DNA of 12,815 nucleotides, from the NCBI GenBank assembly GCA_964412845.1, contig CAYPQM010000178.1, positions 1 through 12,815 of the forward strand, given 5' to 3'. The stretch is from JAWWPY01 sp964412845 (lineage in GTDB: Bacteria; Actinomycetota; Actinomycetes; Streptosporangiales; Streptosporangiaceae). Within the stretch, counting starts at the first letter, position 1; each line of letters starts with the position of its first letter. The notes below the pieces were generated by a model. The model did not search any database and had not been told where the DNA came from. It saw only the letters and a program-made list of their open reading frames with translations. The position numbers and the translations under genes were made by a program. This document shows positions 1-7,039 of the stretch, piece by piece.

Positions 1-704
1 CTGAGGCCCGCAACGCGGTCAATGAAGCCGTGGCCAGCGGCATGGCCGCGGCCCTCGACGAACTCGACATGCGCACGGACATCCGGGTCATCGTGCTGAC
101 CGGCGCGGGCGGCACGTTCTGTGCGGGCATGGATCTGAAGGGCTTCGTGACCGGTGAGAACCCGCTCGCCGGCGGCCGGGGTTTCGGCGGCATCGTGCAG
201 CGGCCGCCGGCCAAGCCGGTCATCGCGGCCGTTGAGGGCTACGCGCTGGCCGGGGGTTTCGAGATCGCGCTCGCCTGCGATCTGATCGTGGCCAGCGAGC
301 AGGCAACGTTCGGCCTGCCGGAGGTCTCCCGCGGCCTGGTCGCGGCGGCCGGCGGCCTGCTGCGGCTGCCCCACCGGATCCCGTACCACGTCGCGATGGA
401 GATCGCGCTGACCGGCGAGCACATCGCGGCGGCCCGCCTGCACCAGGCTGGCCTGATCAGCCAGCTGGTCCCGGCAGGTCAGGCCTTGGCCCAGGCGCGC
501 CAGCTAGCTGGCCGAATCGCGAAGAATGCACCGCTGGCCGTGGAAGCGACCAAACGGATCGTGGCGGAGTCCGCCGACTGGCCGAGCGCGGAGGCGTTCG
601 CCAGGCAGAATGACATCACGGCGCCAGTGTTCTCGTCCGCGGACGCCATGGAGGGAGCGGTCGCCTTCGCGGAGAAGCGGGCGCCCGTCTGGCAGGGCAG
701 GTAA
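1..704 (+). CDS. Enoyl-CoA hydratase/isomerase (crotonase) family protein, 5'-partial
   Basis: This is a crotonase-fold enzyme acting on acyl-CoA thioesters, probably hydrating or isomerising an enoyl-CoA in the cytoplasm. The reading frame is open to the left window edge (codons from base 3 read EARNAVNEAV, the usual N-terminal crotonase strand region), so the GTG at 30 is unlikely to be the true start and a short N-terminus lies outside. Visible family features are the oxyanion-hole segment GGTFCAGMDLKG, the second oxyanion-hole segment ALAGGFEIALACD, and FGLPEV. The Glu of GGFE and the Glu of LPEV are 20 residues apart, the same spacing as the two catalytic glutamates Glu144 and Glu164 of rat mitochondrial enoyl-CoA hydratase, so hydratase chemistry is plausible. 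The C-terminal AFAEKRAPVWQGR is a typical family ending. Substrate chain length cannot be read from the sequence. It has no obvious link to the envelope genes downstream. Confidence 0.93.
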   Translation, partial: EARNAVNEAVASGMAAALDELDMRTDIRVIVLTGAGGTFCAGMDLKGFVTGENPLAGGRGFGGIVQRPPAKPVIAAVEGYALAGGFEIALACDLIVASEQATFGLPEVSRGLVAAAGGLLRLPHRIPYHVAMEIALTGEHIAAARLHQAGLISQLVPAGQALAQARQLAGRIAKNAPLAVEATKRIVAESADWPSAEAFARQNDITAPVFSSADAMEGAVAFAEKRAPVWQGR

Positions 705-719
705 AGCCTGCCTGGCCTG

Positions 720-738
720 CCCGTCCTGCGCTGACGGG
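720..738 (+). terminator. Possible hairpin terminator after the crotonase gene
   Basis: A perfect 6-bp inverted repeat, CCCGTC (720-725) and GACGGG (733-738), encloses a 7-base loop and begins 15 bases after the crotonase stop codon. There is no T-tract after it, so it is only a candidate. The rest of the 159-base gap before the next gene shows nothing else I can support. Confidence 0.3.
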
Positions 739-863
739 ATCTGGCCGGAGCACGCCGGGCAGCAGCCGGACCGGGGGTGTGCGCCGCCGAGCAGGTCCGA
801 GCTGCTTCTGGTGCCCCCGTAGGATCAATGCCCATACGACACAGGACACCGTTGGGGACGTGC

Positions 864-3110
864 ATGTGCGGAATCGCCGGATGCCTGGCTTTGGCACTGG
901 AGGCAGACCCGGACCACAAGTGGGTCACGGCAGCGACGGGGCGGATTGCCCATCGCGGGCCTGACGACGAGGGTTTCTATTCCGATCCTGACGTCAGCCT
1001 GGGCTTCCAGCGTCTCGCCATCATCGACCTGTCCCCCGGCGGCCACCAGCCGATGCGGTCCGCCGACGGGCGCTTCTGGATGGTCTACAACGGCGAGATC
1101 TACAACTATCTGGAGCTCGCCCAGGAACTGCGTGATGAGGGCGTGGCCTTGCGCACCAGCTCCGACTCGGAGGTCCTGCTGGAGACCTACGCGCGGGTCG
1201 GCAAGGACGTCGTGCACCGGCTCCGCGGCATGTTCGCCTTCGCCATCTGGGACACCTGGACGCGGGAGTTGTTCTGCGCGCGGGACCCATTCGGGATCAA
1301 GCCGTTTTTCTACGCGATCGACCGCATCCGCAAGCCAGCCTGGACCAGTGCATCCGCTCCGGTCGGCGGCCGGCACGCGGCCCAGCACGGTGCGGCCCAG
1401 CACGGTGCGACTGAGCACGGTGCGACTGAGCATGGTGCGACTGAGCATGGTGCGACTGAGCATGGTGCGACTGAGCATGGTGCGGTCCAGCATGGTGCGG
1501 TCCAGCATGGTGCGGTCCAGCCGGATGGTGCCTCGGGTGCGGCCGGGGGCGCCGGGCCGGCCCGACGGTCCGCGGCGCCAAGCGGTGCCGCCCCGGGCGG
1601 CCGGCACGCGGCCGGGCGGGCGCCCCAGGCCGCCAGTGAGCAGCAGCCGGCCGGCGATGACGGCTGGCTGCTGCGGTTCGCGTCGGAGCGGAAAGCCCTG
1701 GCCAACCCGGGTGAACTGCGGGATCTGGAAGGCGACGCCCTCAGCAAGTACCTGGCGTTCCAGTACGTGCCGGCCCCGCAGACCCTGACCCCGCCGGTCC
1801 AGGTACTGCTGCCTGGTCACGCCATGATCGCAAGGCCAGGCGGGAGCGTGGACGTATTCCGCTACTGGCGCGCGGACCTGCGCCCGGCCCGGGCTCCTGG
1901 CGAGAGCACTGCGGCGGAGATCCTCCGCGTGATGCGGGACTCGATCGACGTGCACCTGCGCAGCGACGCCCCGCTCGGCGCGTTCCTGTCCGGCGGCATC
2001 GACTCGGCCGCGATCTGCGCGCTGGCCGCCGAGCGGCGGCCCGATCTGCTGACCTTTACCGTCGGGTTCGAGCGCGAGGGTTATAGCGAGATCGACCGGG
2101 CTCAGGAGACCGCCGCCGCGCTCGGCGTGAAGTCGATCCCGTACGTGATCAGCGCGGAAGAGTTTTTCACCCACCTGCCCCGGATCATCTGGCATCTGGA
2201 TGACCCGATGGCCGACGCCGCCGCCGTGCCGCTCTGGTTCGTCGCCCGCGAAGCCAGCAAGCACGTGAAGGTGGTGCTGTCCGGTGAGGGCGCCGACGAG
2301 TTGTTCGGCGGCTACGCGATTTACCGACAGCCGGGCCTGGTGCGCGCGGGCGAGCGACTCCCGGACTGGGGGCGCTTCCCGCTGAAACGGGCCGCGGCCC
2401 TCATTCCCGCGGGGGTCAAGGGCAAAGGCTTCCTGGAGCGGACTTCCACCCCGCTGCGGCGGAGGTATATCGGGAACGCGCACGTCTTCATCGACAGCCA
2501 GGTCGACGTGATCGCTGGCCCGGGGGTACCCGCCGGCCCGGCGGCGAGCGCCTACTCGGTCACCGATCCGGTCTACGACCAAGCCGCCGAGGCAGGCCTG
2601 GACGACGTCTCCACCATGCAGCTCGTGGATATCAACACCTGGCTGGCGGGCGACATCCTGGTCAAGGCGGACCGGATGACCATGGCGCACAGCCTGGAAC
2701 TGCGGGTGCCGTTCCTTGACCGCGAGGTGATGGCCGTCGCCGCACGGCTGGCCCGCGAGGAGAAGATCGGCGCCGGCACGACCAAGTCAGCGCTGCGCGA
2801 AGCCATGCGAGCGGTCCTGCCCCAGGCCGCGGCGGAACGGGCCAAACTCGGCTTTCCGGTACCCATGGCGCATTGGCTCAAAGGGGACATGTACGATTTC
2901 GCGGACCGGCTGCTGCGCGAAGCGCAGACGGATGAGTGGATCAACCGTCCAGCCGCGATCGGTCTCCTGGAGCGGTTGCGGGCCGGCGAGCCCGATGTCA
3001 GCTGGCGGCACCTGTGGGTGCTGATCGTCTTCTCGCTCTGGCACCAGATCTACCTTGAGCGGGTCTATGACCCGGTCAGGCTGGGCTGGGAACGCCCCAC
3101 AGCGGGCTGA
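864..3110 (+). CDS. asnB: Asparagine synthetase-type glutamine amidotransferase (AsnB/LtsA-like) with repeat-expanded glutaminase domain
   Basis: The enzyme uses glutamine and ATP to convert a carboxylate to an amide: asparagine from aspartate or, in the LtsA-type relatives it most resembles, the amide on meso-diaminopimelate of peptidoglycan. The start is ATG 864, not the upstream in-frame GTG 777, because Met must be followed directly by the nucleophile Cys (MCGIAG); GGGGA at 854-858 is a plausible ribosome site. The N-terminal glutaminase domain has RLAIIDLSPGGHQPM, NGEIYNY (from residue 76), SDSEVLLE and RDPFGIKP. The synthetase domain has SGGIDS (376-381, ATP pyrophosphate loop), FTVGFEREGYSE, SGEGADELFGGY (from 473) and KLGFPVPMAHWL. 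At 748 residues it is about 110 longer than usual. The excess is a low-complexity block at about 153-266, between FFYA and LRFASERKAL, where relatives have a short beta-turn. Catalytic motifs are intact, so activity is plausible. It is followed in the same direction, 149 bases on, by a teichoic-acid-type synthase. Confidence 0.93.
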   Translation: MCGIAGCLALALEADPDHKWVTAATGRIAHRGPDDEGFYSDPDVSLGFQRLAIIDLSPGGHQPMRSADGRFWMVYNGEIYNYLELAQELRDEGVALRTSSDSEVLLETYARVGKDVVHRLRGMFAFAIWDTWTRELFCARDPFGIKPFFYAIDRIRKPAWTSASAPVGGRHAAQHGAAQHGATEHGATEHGATEHGATEHGATEHGAVQHGAVQHGAVQPDGASGAAGGAGPARRSAAPSGAAPGGRHAAGRAPQAASEQQPAGDDGWLLRFASERKALANPGELRDLEGDALSKYLAFQYVPAPQTLTPPVQVLLPGHAMIARPGGSVDVFRYWRADLRPARAPGESTAAEILRVMRDSIDVHLRSDAPLGAFLSGGIDSAAICALAAERRPDLLTFTVGFEREGYSEIDRAQETAAALGVKSIPYVISAEEFFTHLPRIIWHLDDPMADAAAVPLWFVAREASKHVKVVLSGEGADELFGGYAIYRQPGLVRAGERLPDWGRFPLKRAAALIPAGVKGKGFLERTSTPLRRRYIGNAHVFIDSQVDVIAGPGVPAGPAASAYSVTDPVYDQAAEAGLDDVSTMQLVDINTWLAGDILVKADRMTMAHSLELRVPFLDREVMAVAARLAREEKIGAGTTKSALREAMRAVLPQAAAERAKLGFPVPMAHWLKGDMYDFADRLLREAQTDEWINRPAAIGLLERLRAGEPDVSWRHLWVLIVFSLWHQIYLERVYDPVRLGWERPTAG
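1365..1613 (+). repeat. 18-bp direct repeat pair bracketing the asnB minisatellite
   Basis: The 18-mer GGCGGCCGGCACGCGGCC occurs at 1365-1382 and again at 1596-1613. The copies are identical and in the same reading frame, each coding GGRHAA, with starts 231 bp (77 codons) apart. The first copy abuts the first 15-bp unit directly. Recombination between the copies would remove the whole repeat block without breaking the frame. Whether the pair is a by-product of duplication or of the expansion itself is not known. Confidence 0.9.
1383..1532 (+). repeat. 15-bp in-frame tandem repeat (minisatellite) inside asnB
   Basis: Nine consecutive 15-bp units run from 1383 to 1517, followed by one degenerate unit to 1532. 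Representative units are CAGCACGGTGCGGCC, GAGCATGGTGCGACT and CAGCATGGTGCGGTC. They encode QHGAA, QHGAT, EHGAT (four times), EHGAV and QHGAV (twice), placing a histidine every five residues. Several neighbouring units are identical, which suggests recent slippage or unequal exchange. The unit length is a multiple of three, so gain or loss of units keeps the frame. Confidence 0.97.
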
Positions 3111-3245
3111 CCAGCGACATTATGGGCGAGACAGGTCGCCTGGACGCAGCCAGGGCTGGCGGCTGACCGGCACCCGCGGAGTGAGTGCTGGCAAACGGCA
3201 AGTAAGCATGGAAATAGTAAGTGCACGACGGGTGAACAGGCAGAC

Positions 3246-3262
3246 AAGGGGACGAAGCGTTG
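3246..3262 (+). promoter_or_regulatory. Ribosome binding site supporting a TTG start
   Basis: AAGGGGA (3246-3252) sits 7 bases before TTG 3260. This supports the rare TTG as start of the glycosyltransferase, because it keeps the first beta-strand (TVPRISVVVPFYN) of the GT2 fold. The next in-frame candidate, a GTG nine codons in, would cut into that strand. Confidence 0.6.
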
Positions 3263-6200
3263 ACGGTTCCGCGGATCAGCGTTGTTGTGCCGTTCTACAA
3301 CAACGGGGATGTGCTCGCTGACTGCCTGCAGTCGATCGCCTCCCAGACGTTCAGTGACCTCGAAGTGATCATGGTGGATGATGGGTCCACTGATGACGGG
3401 CCGCAGATTGCCCAGGCCCAGGCCGCGGCAGACCCCAGGTTCACCCTGCTGACCGTGCCGAACGGCGGCCCCGGTTTCGCCCGGAACCGAGGGGTGGAAC
3501 GGGCCAGCGGGGAGTTCCTGGCCTTCGTTGACGGCGACGACATGCTGGCCCCGCAGGCGTACGAGGTACTCCTGCACACCCTGGAGAAGTCGGGCTCGGA
3601 CTTCGTCTCCGGGAACGTGTACCGCGTCGGCCCGGACGGGACCCGGCAGTCTGCCCTGCATTTCCGCGCGATCAAGGGGCGCCGGATCGGCACGCACATC
3701 ACCCGCACGCCGCAACTGCTTTACGACGTCTCGGTGTGGAACAAACTGTTCCGCAAGTCGTTCTGGGATGCCCACCACCTGTCCTACCCGGAGGGCATGG
3801 TCTGGGAGGACATCCAGCTCATGACCCAGGCTCACGTCCTGGCCAAGGCCGTGGACGTGGTCGTTGACGTTGTCTACTACTGGCGGGAGCGCGGCCGCGG
3901 CGAGCTGTCCATCACCCAGAACCGGACAGACATTAAGAACCTGCGGGACCGGATCACCGCGTTGCTGGCCATCGACAGCTTCCTCGCCGGGCATGCGCCC
4001 GCCAAGCTGCTGCGGCAGCATCAGCGCAAGGCACTGATCAACGACCTCTGGCTCTACGTCGGCGACCTCTACCGGGTCAGCGACGACTATCTCCAGGAAT
4101 TCCTTGACCTGACCAACCAGTATCTGGGCCAGGTTTCCGAACGAGTCTTCCGCAGCCTTCCCGCGACCGGCAAGCTCGCCTACTACCTGATCAGGAAGCG
4201 GGCGGTCGCGCAGCTCACCGAGTTCCTCACGTGGCGGCGTGAGCAGCCGGTGACCACCATTCCCATGGTGCGGCGGTTCGGCAGGCTGCGCGCCGATCTC
4301 CCGTTCCGGACAGACCGCAGCCTGCGGATCCCGTCCCGCGTCTACCGGCCGCACTGGCGCGATAACGACCCGTTCGTCCGGGTAGAGGGCGTGGGCTGGC
4401 AGGGGAACCGCGTGGTCGTCACCGGCTGCGCGTATGTGCCGTCGGTGGATATCTCCCATCACCGGAACACGTCCAAGATCGTGATCCTGCGTCCGACCAG
4501 CAGGCGCAGGCCGCCGATCATCCTGTGGGCCCGCTCCCAGTCGCATCCGCTGGCGACCGCCATCTCGCACCAGGACCGGTACTCCTACGAATGGGCTGGG
4601 TTCCGCTTCGGGATCAGTCCGCGCTGGTTCCGATTCGCCGGGCGGTGGCTGACCGGGGACTGGGACTGCTTCATGCTGATCAGGGCACACGGTGTCTGGC
4701 GGCCCGCGCGGGTGCACACCCCGGTGGTGGGCGGAGCGCAGCGCCCGGGGTTCGTTCAGCTCGACTCTGATCTGCGGTTCGGGGTGACCTGGGTGGGTCG
4801 GCAGATGCACGTGAAGCTGCGGCGGACGCCGGTGATGCTGGCCGATTTCCAGCGGACCGGTGATGATGTCCTGGTCGACGTGGACGTCCTGGGTCAGGAA
4901 CCGCCAGCCGGACCCGGTGCCAAGCTCGTGCTGAGCCGTCAGGCGGGCGCGGCCAGCCAGGCCTTCAGCGCCACTATCGTGGAGGCTGGCCGCCCGGCGG
5001 TCCGGCTGCGCGCCGCGGTCCCGATGGCTGCGCTCGCGGCGGACGGCGCTGGGGTAGGCCCTGTTCCGGCTGGTGCGGACGCGTCAGAGTTCAGGGAATG
5101 GGAGCTTTACCTGACCGTGCCGGGGCGGCCCCGGGCGCGGGTCGCCTTTCCCGCCGGGAAGGCTGAGGCCAGGTACCGCTATGGCGCGCGGGAGGTATCG
5201 GTTGAGCAGACCCGCTACGGAGACGTCGTGATTATCCAGCGCAGCCCGAAGCCGGTGGTGCAGGAGCACTCCTGGAGCCCGGCAGGTGAACTGCGGCTGA
5301 GCGGCAGCTATCAGGGCCCGGCCGACAGCGACCTGGAGACGGTGCTGCGCTTCCGGTCGTCCAGCGTGGAGTACGTGCTGCCCTGGGAGCACGATGGCGA
5401 TCGTTTCACGATCCGGATCGCGGTTGACGCGATACCGCTGTTCGGGGAGCGCATTTCGCTCAGGGATGGCATCTGGGAAATCTTCGTCCGGCAGGCGGGC
5501 GGCGATGGTGAGCTGATCCCGCTCGGATATGACCACGCCCGGCTGGCCGACCTGACCGAGCAGGAAGTCGTCGTCGGGCTGAAGAAGTACGTCTTCACGA
5601 CATCGGAGTACGACGCGCCGATCATCCGGGCCACCGCCAACAAGCGCTGGACCGAAGTGGGCAGCTTCAACCAGCGCGTGTTGCGGCGAGGCCTTTACCC
5701 GATGCAGCGCCGGATGCCGGTGCGCGACGCGGTCTTCTTCACCAGCTGGAAAGGCAAGCTGTGCGCCGACAATCCGCGCGCGATCGCCGATGAGCTGCGC
5801 CGGAGCGGCGATGACCGGCAGCATTTCTGGGCGGTGGCGGACTGGTCCGTGCCTGCTCCGGAGGGTGCGACCGCCGTGCTGCACGGGACGGAGGAGTATT
5901 TCACGGCGCTGGCCCGCTCTCGTTATGTCATCTCCAACGACGACATGCACTACTTCTACCGCAAGCGTGACGGGCAGGTGTACCTGCAGACCTGGCACGG
6001 CACGCCGCTGAAGCGGATCGGGTTCGACATCGAGCGGCCACAGTTCGCGAGTGGCACGGCCTACTTCACCCAGCTTGCCAATGACGTGGCCCAGTGGGAT
6101 GCGCTGATCTCGCCCAATCCGTTCAGCACGCCCATCATGCGGCGCGCGTTCAAGTTCGACGGGGACATCTGGGAGTCCGGGTACCCGCGGAACGATGTGC

Positions 6201-6808
6201 TTTCCCGCGACGATTCCGGCGCCATCGCCGCCAGCGTCCGGCACAGGCTGGGCCTGCCCGAGGGCAAGCGGGTGGTGCTCTACGCACCTACCTGGCGGGA
6301 CAACCAGTACTACGCCTCCGGACGTTACCGCTTCGACCTCCGCCTCGATCTGGACCGGGCCTGGCAGGTGCTGGGGCCCGACTATGTGATCTTGATCAGG
6401 GGACACCATCAGATGGCCGACGACGCGGCGGCCGGCCAGCGCCGCGGCTTCGCCCTCGATGTGTCCCGCTACCCGGACGTGTCCGAACTGTTCCTGGCCA
6501 GCGATGCCCTGGTGACGGATTACTCGTCAGCCATGTTTGACTTCGCGGTGACCGGCCGACCAATGATCTTCTTCACCTACGACCTTGCGGAATACCGCGA
6601 TGAGCTGCGCGGGTTCTATTTCGACTTCGAGGCGGAGGCCCCTGGGCCGCTGCTGGACACCTCAGATGAGGTTCTGGCCGCAATCGGGGACCTGGCTGCG
6701 ACAGGGGCCGGCCGCAGCGCCGCGTACCAGGCATTCGTCACCAAGTACTGCCCGCTGGATGACGGGAAGGCCGCCGCCCGGGTCTGCGAGCGGTTGTTCG
6801 GCCGGTAG
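3260..6808 (+). CDS. Bifunctional GT2 glycosyltransferase / CDP-glycerol glycerophosphotransferase (TagF/TagB-like)
   Basis: A 1182-residue fusion likely to build or decorate a glycerol-phosphate polymer (teichoic-acid-like) on the inner face of the membrane. Residues 1 to about 230 are a GT2 domain: ISVVVPFYNN, DDGS (40-43), GGPGFARNRG and the metal-binding DGDD (91-94). About 330-770 is a long linker with alternating beta-rich stretches and no motif I can name. From about 800 to the end is a CDP-glycerol:poly(glycerophosphate) glycerophosphotransferase domain: FFTSWKGK, ISNDD, QTWHGTPLKRIG (His913), YAPTWRDN (from 1008), IRGHH (1046-1050) and TDYSSAMFDFA (from 1086). The WHGT and RGH histidines are the residue type implicated in catalysis in TagF. 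No transmembrane segment or signal peptide is visible, as expected for a peripheral membrane enzyme. The GT2 sugar and the acceptor cannot be read. The fused architecture is known from actinobacteria. The next gene, also on this strand, is a GT-C enzyme, but hairpins lie between. Confidence 0.93.
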   Translation: MTVPRISVVVPFYNNGDVLADCLQSIASQTFSDLEVIMVDDGSTDDGPQIAQAQAAADPRFTLLTVPNGGPGFARNRGVERASGEFLAFVDGDDMLAPQAYEVLLHTLEKSGSDFVSGNVYRVGPDGTRQSALHFRAIKGRRIGTHITRTPQLLYDVSVWNKLFRKSFWDAHHLSYPEGMVWEDIQLMTQAHVLAKAVDVVVDVVYYWRERGRGELSITQNRTDIKNLRDRITALLAIDSFLAGHAPAKLLRQHQRKALINDLWLYVGDLYRVSDDYLQEFLDLTNQYLGQVSERVFRSLPATGKLAYYLIRKRAVAQLTEFLTWRREQPVTTIPMVRRFGRLRADLPFRTDRSLRIPSRVYRPHWRDNDPFVRVEGVGWQGNRVVVTGCAYVPSVDISHHRNTSKIVILRPTSRRRPPIILWARSQSHPLATAISHQDRYSYEWAGFRFGISPRWFRFAGRWLTGDWDCFMLIRAHGVWRPARVHTPVVGGAQRPGFVQLDSDLRFGVTWVGRQMHVKLRRTPVMLADFQRTGDDVLVDVDVLGQEPPAGPGAKLVLSRQAGAASQAFSATIVEAGRPAVRLRAAVPMAALAADGAGVGPVPAGADASEFREWELYLTVPGRPRARVAFPAGKAEARYRYGAREVSVEQTRYGDVVIIQRSPKPVVQEHSWSPAGELRLSGSYQGPADSDLETVLRFRSSSVEYVLPWEHDGDRFTIRIAVDAIPLFGERISLRDGIWEIFVRQAGGDGELIPLGYDHARLADLTEQEVVVGLKKYVFTTSEYDAPIIRATANKRWTEVGSFNQRVLRRGLYPMQRRMPVRDAVFFTSWKGKLCADNPRAIADELRRSGDDRQHFWAVADWSVPAPEGATAVLHGTEEYFTALARSRYVISNDDMHYFYRKRDGQVYLQTWHGTPLKRIGFDIERPQFASGTAYFTQLANDVAQWDALISPNPFSTPIMRRAFKFDGDIWESGYPRNDVLSRDDSGAIAASVRHRLGLPEGKRVVLYAPTWRDNQYYASGRYRFDLRLDLDRAWQVLGPDYVILIRGHHQMADDAAAGQRRGFALDVSRYPDVSELFLASDALVTDYSSAMFDFAVTGRPMIFFTYDLAEYRDELRGFYFDFEAEAPGPLLDTSDEVLAAIGDLAATGAGRSAAYQAFVTKYCPLDDGKAAARVCERLFGR

Positions 6809-6814
6809 GCCGCC

Positions 6815-6838
6815 CCGGCCGGGATGCGGCCGGTTTTT
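6815..6838 (+). terminator. Rho-independent terminator after the GT2/TagF-like gene
   Basis: The stem CCGGCC (6815-6820) and GGCCGG (6828-6833) has a 7-base loop and is followed at once by five T (6834-6838). It starts 7 bases after the stop codon, so this is a classical intrinsic terminator position. Confidence 0.8.
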
Positions 6839-6862
6839 CCCGGCCTGGAGCACGGCGGATTC

Positions 6863-6880
6863 CCGGCCGGGTCGCGGCCG
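6863..6880 (+). terminator. Second, near-copy hairpin downstream
   Basis: CGGCC (6864-6868) pairs with GGCCG (6876-6880) around the loop GGGTCGC. The segment closely resembles the terminator 48 bases upstream (same CCGGCCGGG left side and GCGGCCG right side), but it is followed by ATTCT rather than a T-tract. It may be a backup terminator or a decayed duplicate. The rest of 6881-7021 contains only weak dyads and no gene. Confidence 0.4.
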
Positions 6881-7021
6881 ATTCTAAATGCCCGGGAATG
6901 GCCCGGTAACGGGCTAATCATGTCTTGTTATGGATAGTCCCAGGTCACCGTCTGAATACCTGGATCGTGGGTAGTTTCCCAAGCAGGGACCCTGCGCGTT
7001 GTGCGCGGCATCACCAGGCTC

Positions 7022-7039
7022 GGGAAGGTGGCTGCGGTG
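7022..7039 (+). promoter_or_regulatory. Ribosome binding site favouring GTG 7037
   Basis: GGGAAGG (7022-7028) lies 8 bases before GTG 7037, good Shine-Dalgarno spacing. The more upstream in-frame GTG 7001 has only AGGGA (6984-6988) at 12 bases. I therefore prefer 7037, which removes 12 residues and no conserved sequence. Confidence 0.5.

Noticed and set aside
820..825. TAGGAT as a -10 element for asnB
   Set aside because: The hexamer fits and the distance to ATG 864 is reasonable, but no -35-like hexamer is seen at 16-19 bases upstream, so it is not supported.
777..863. In-frame GTG 777 as the start of asnB
   Set aside because: Class II glutaminases need the nucleophile Cys directly after the initiator Met; only ATG 864 gives MCGI.
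1383..1532. Short regular repeats considered as a CRISPR array
   Set aside because: Units are 15 bp, directly adjacent with no spacers, in frame within an enzyme gene; no cas genes are present.
825..2690. 621-codon open frame on the minus strand opposite asnB, with repeated RTMLSRTML-type peptides
   Set aside because: It is the antisense shadow of a high-GC gene; its peptide repeat is only the reverse complement of the asnB minisatellite, and it has no recognisable domain.
3065..4810. 581-codon minus-strand open frame opposite the GT2 domain
   Set aside because: Composition is Pro/Arg/Val-rich shadow sequence with no family motifs, while the plus strand encodes a clear GT2 domain.
5084..6409. 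441-codon minus-strand open frame opposite the TagF-like domain
   Set aside because: Antisense shadow of a conserved domain on the plus strand.
6894..6929. GGGAAT followed by GTT as a SigR-type promoter for the GT-C gene
   Set aside because: The spacing is 27 bases, far from the 18-19 needed.
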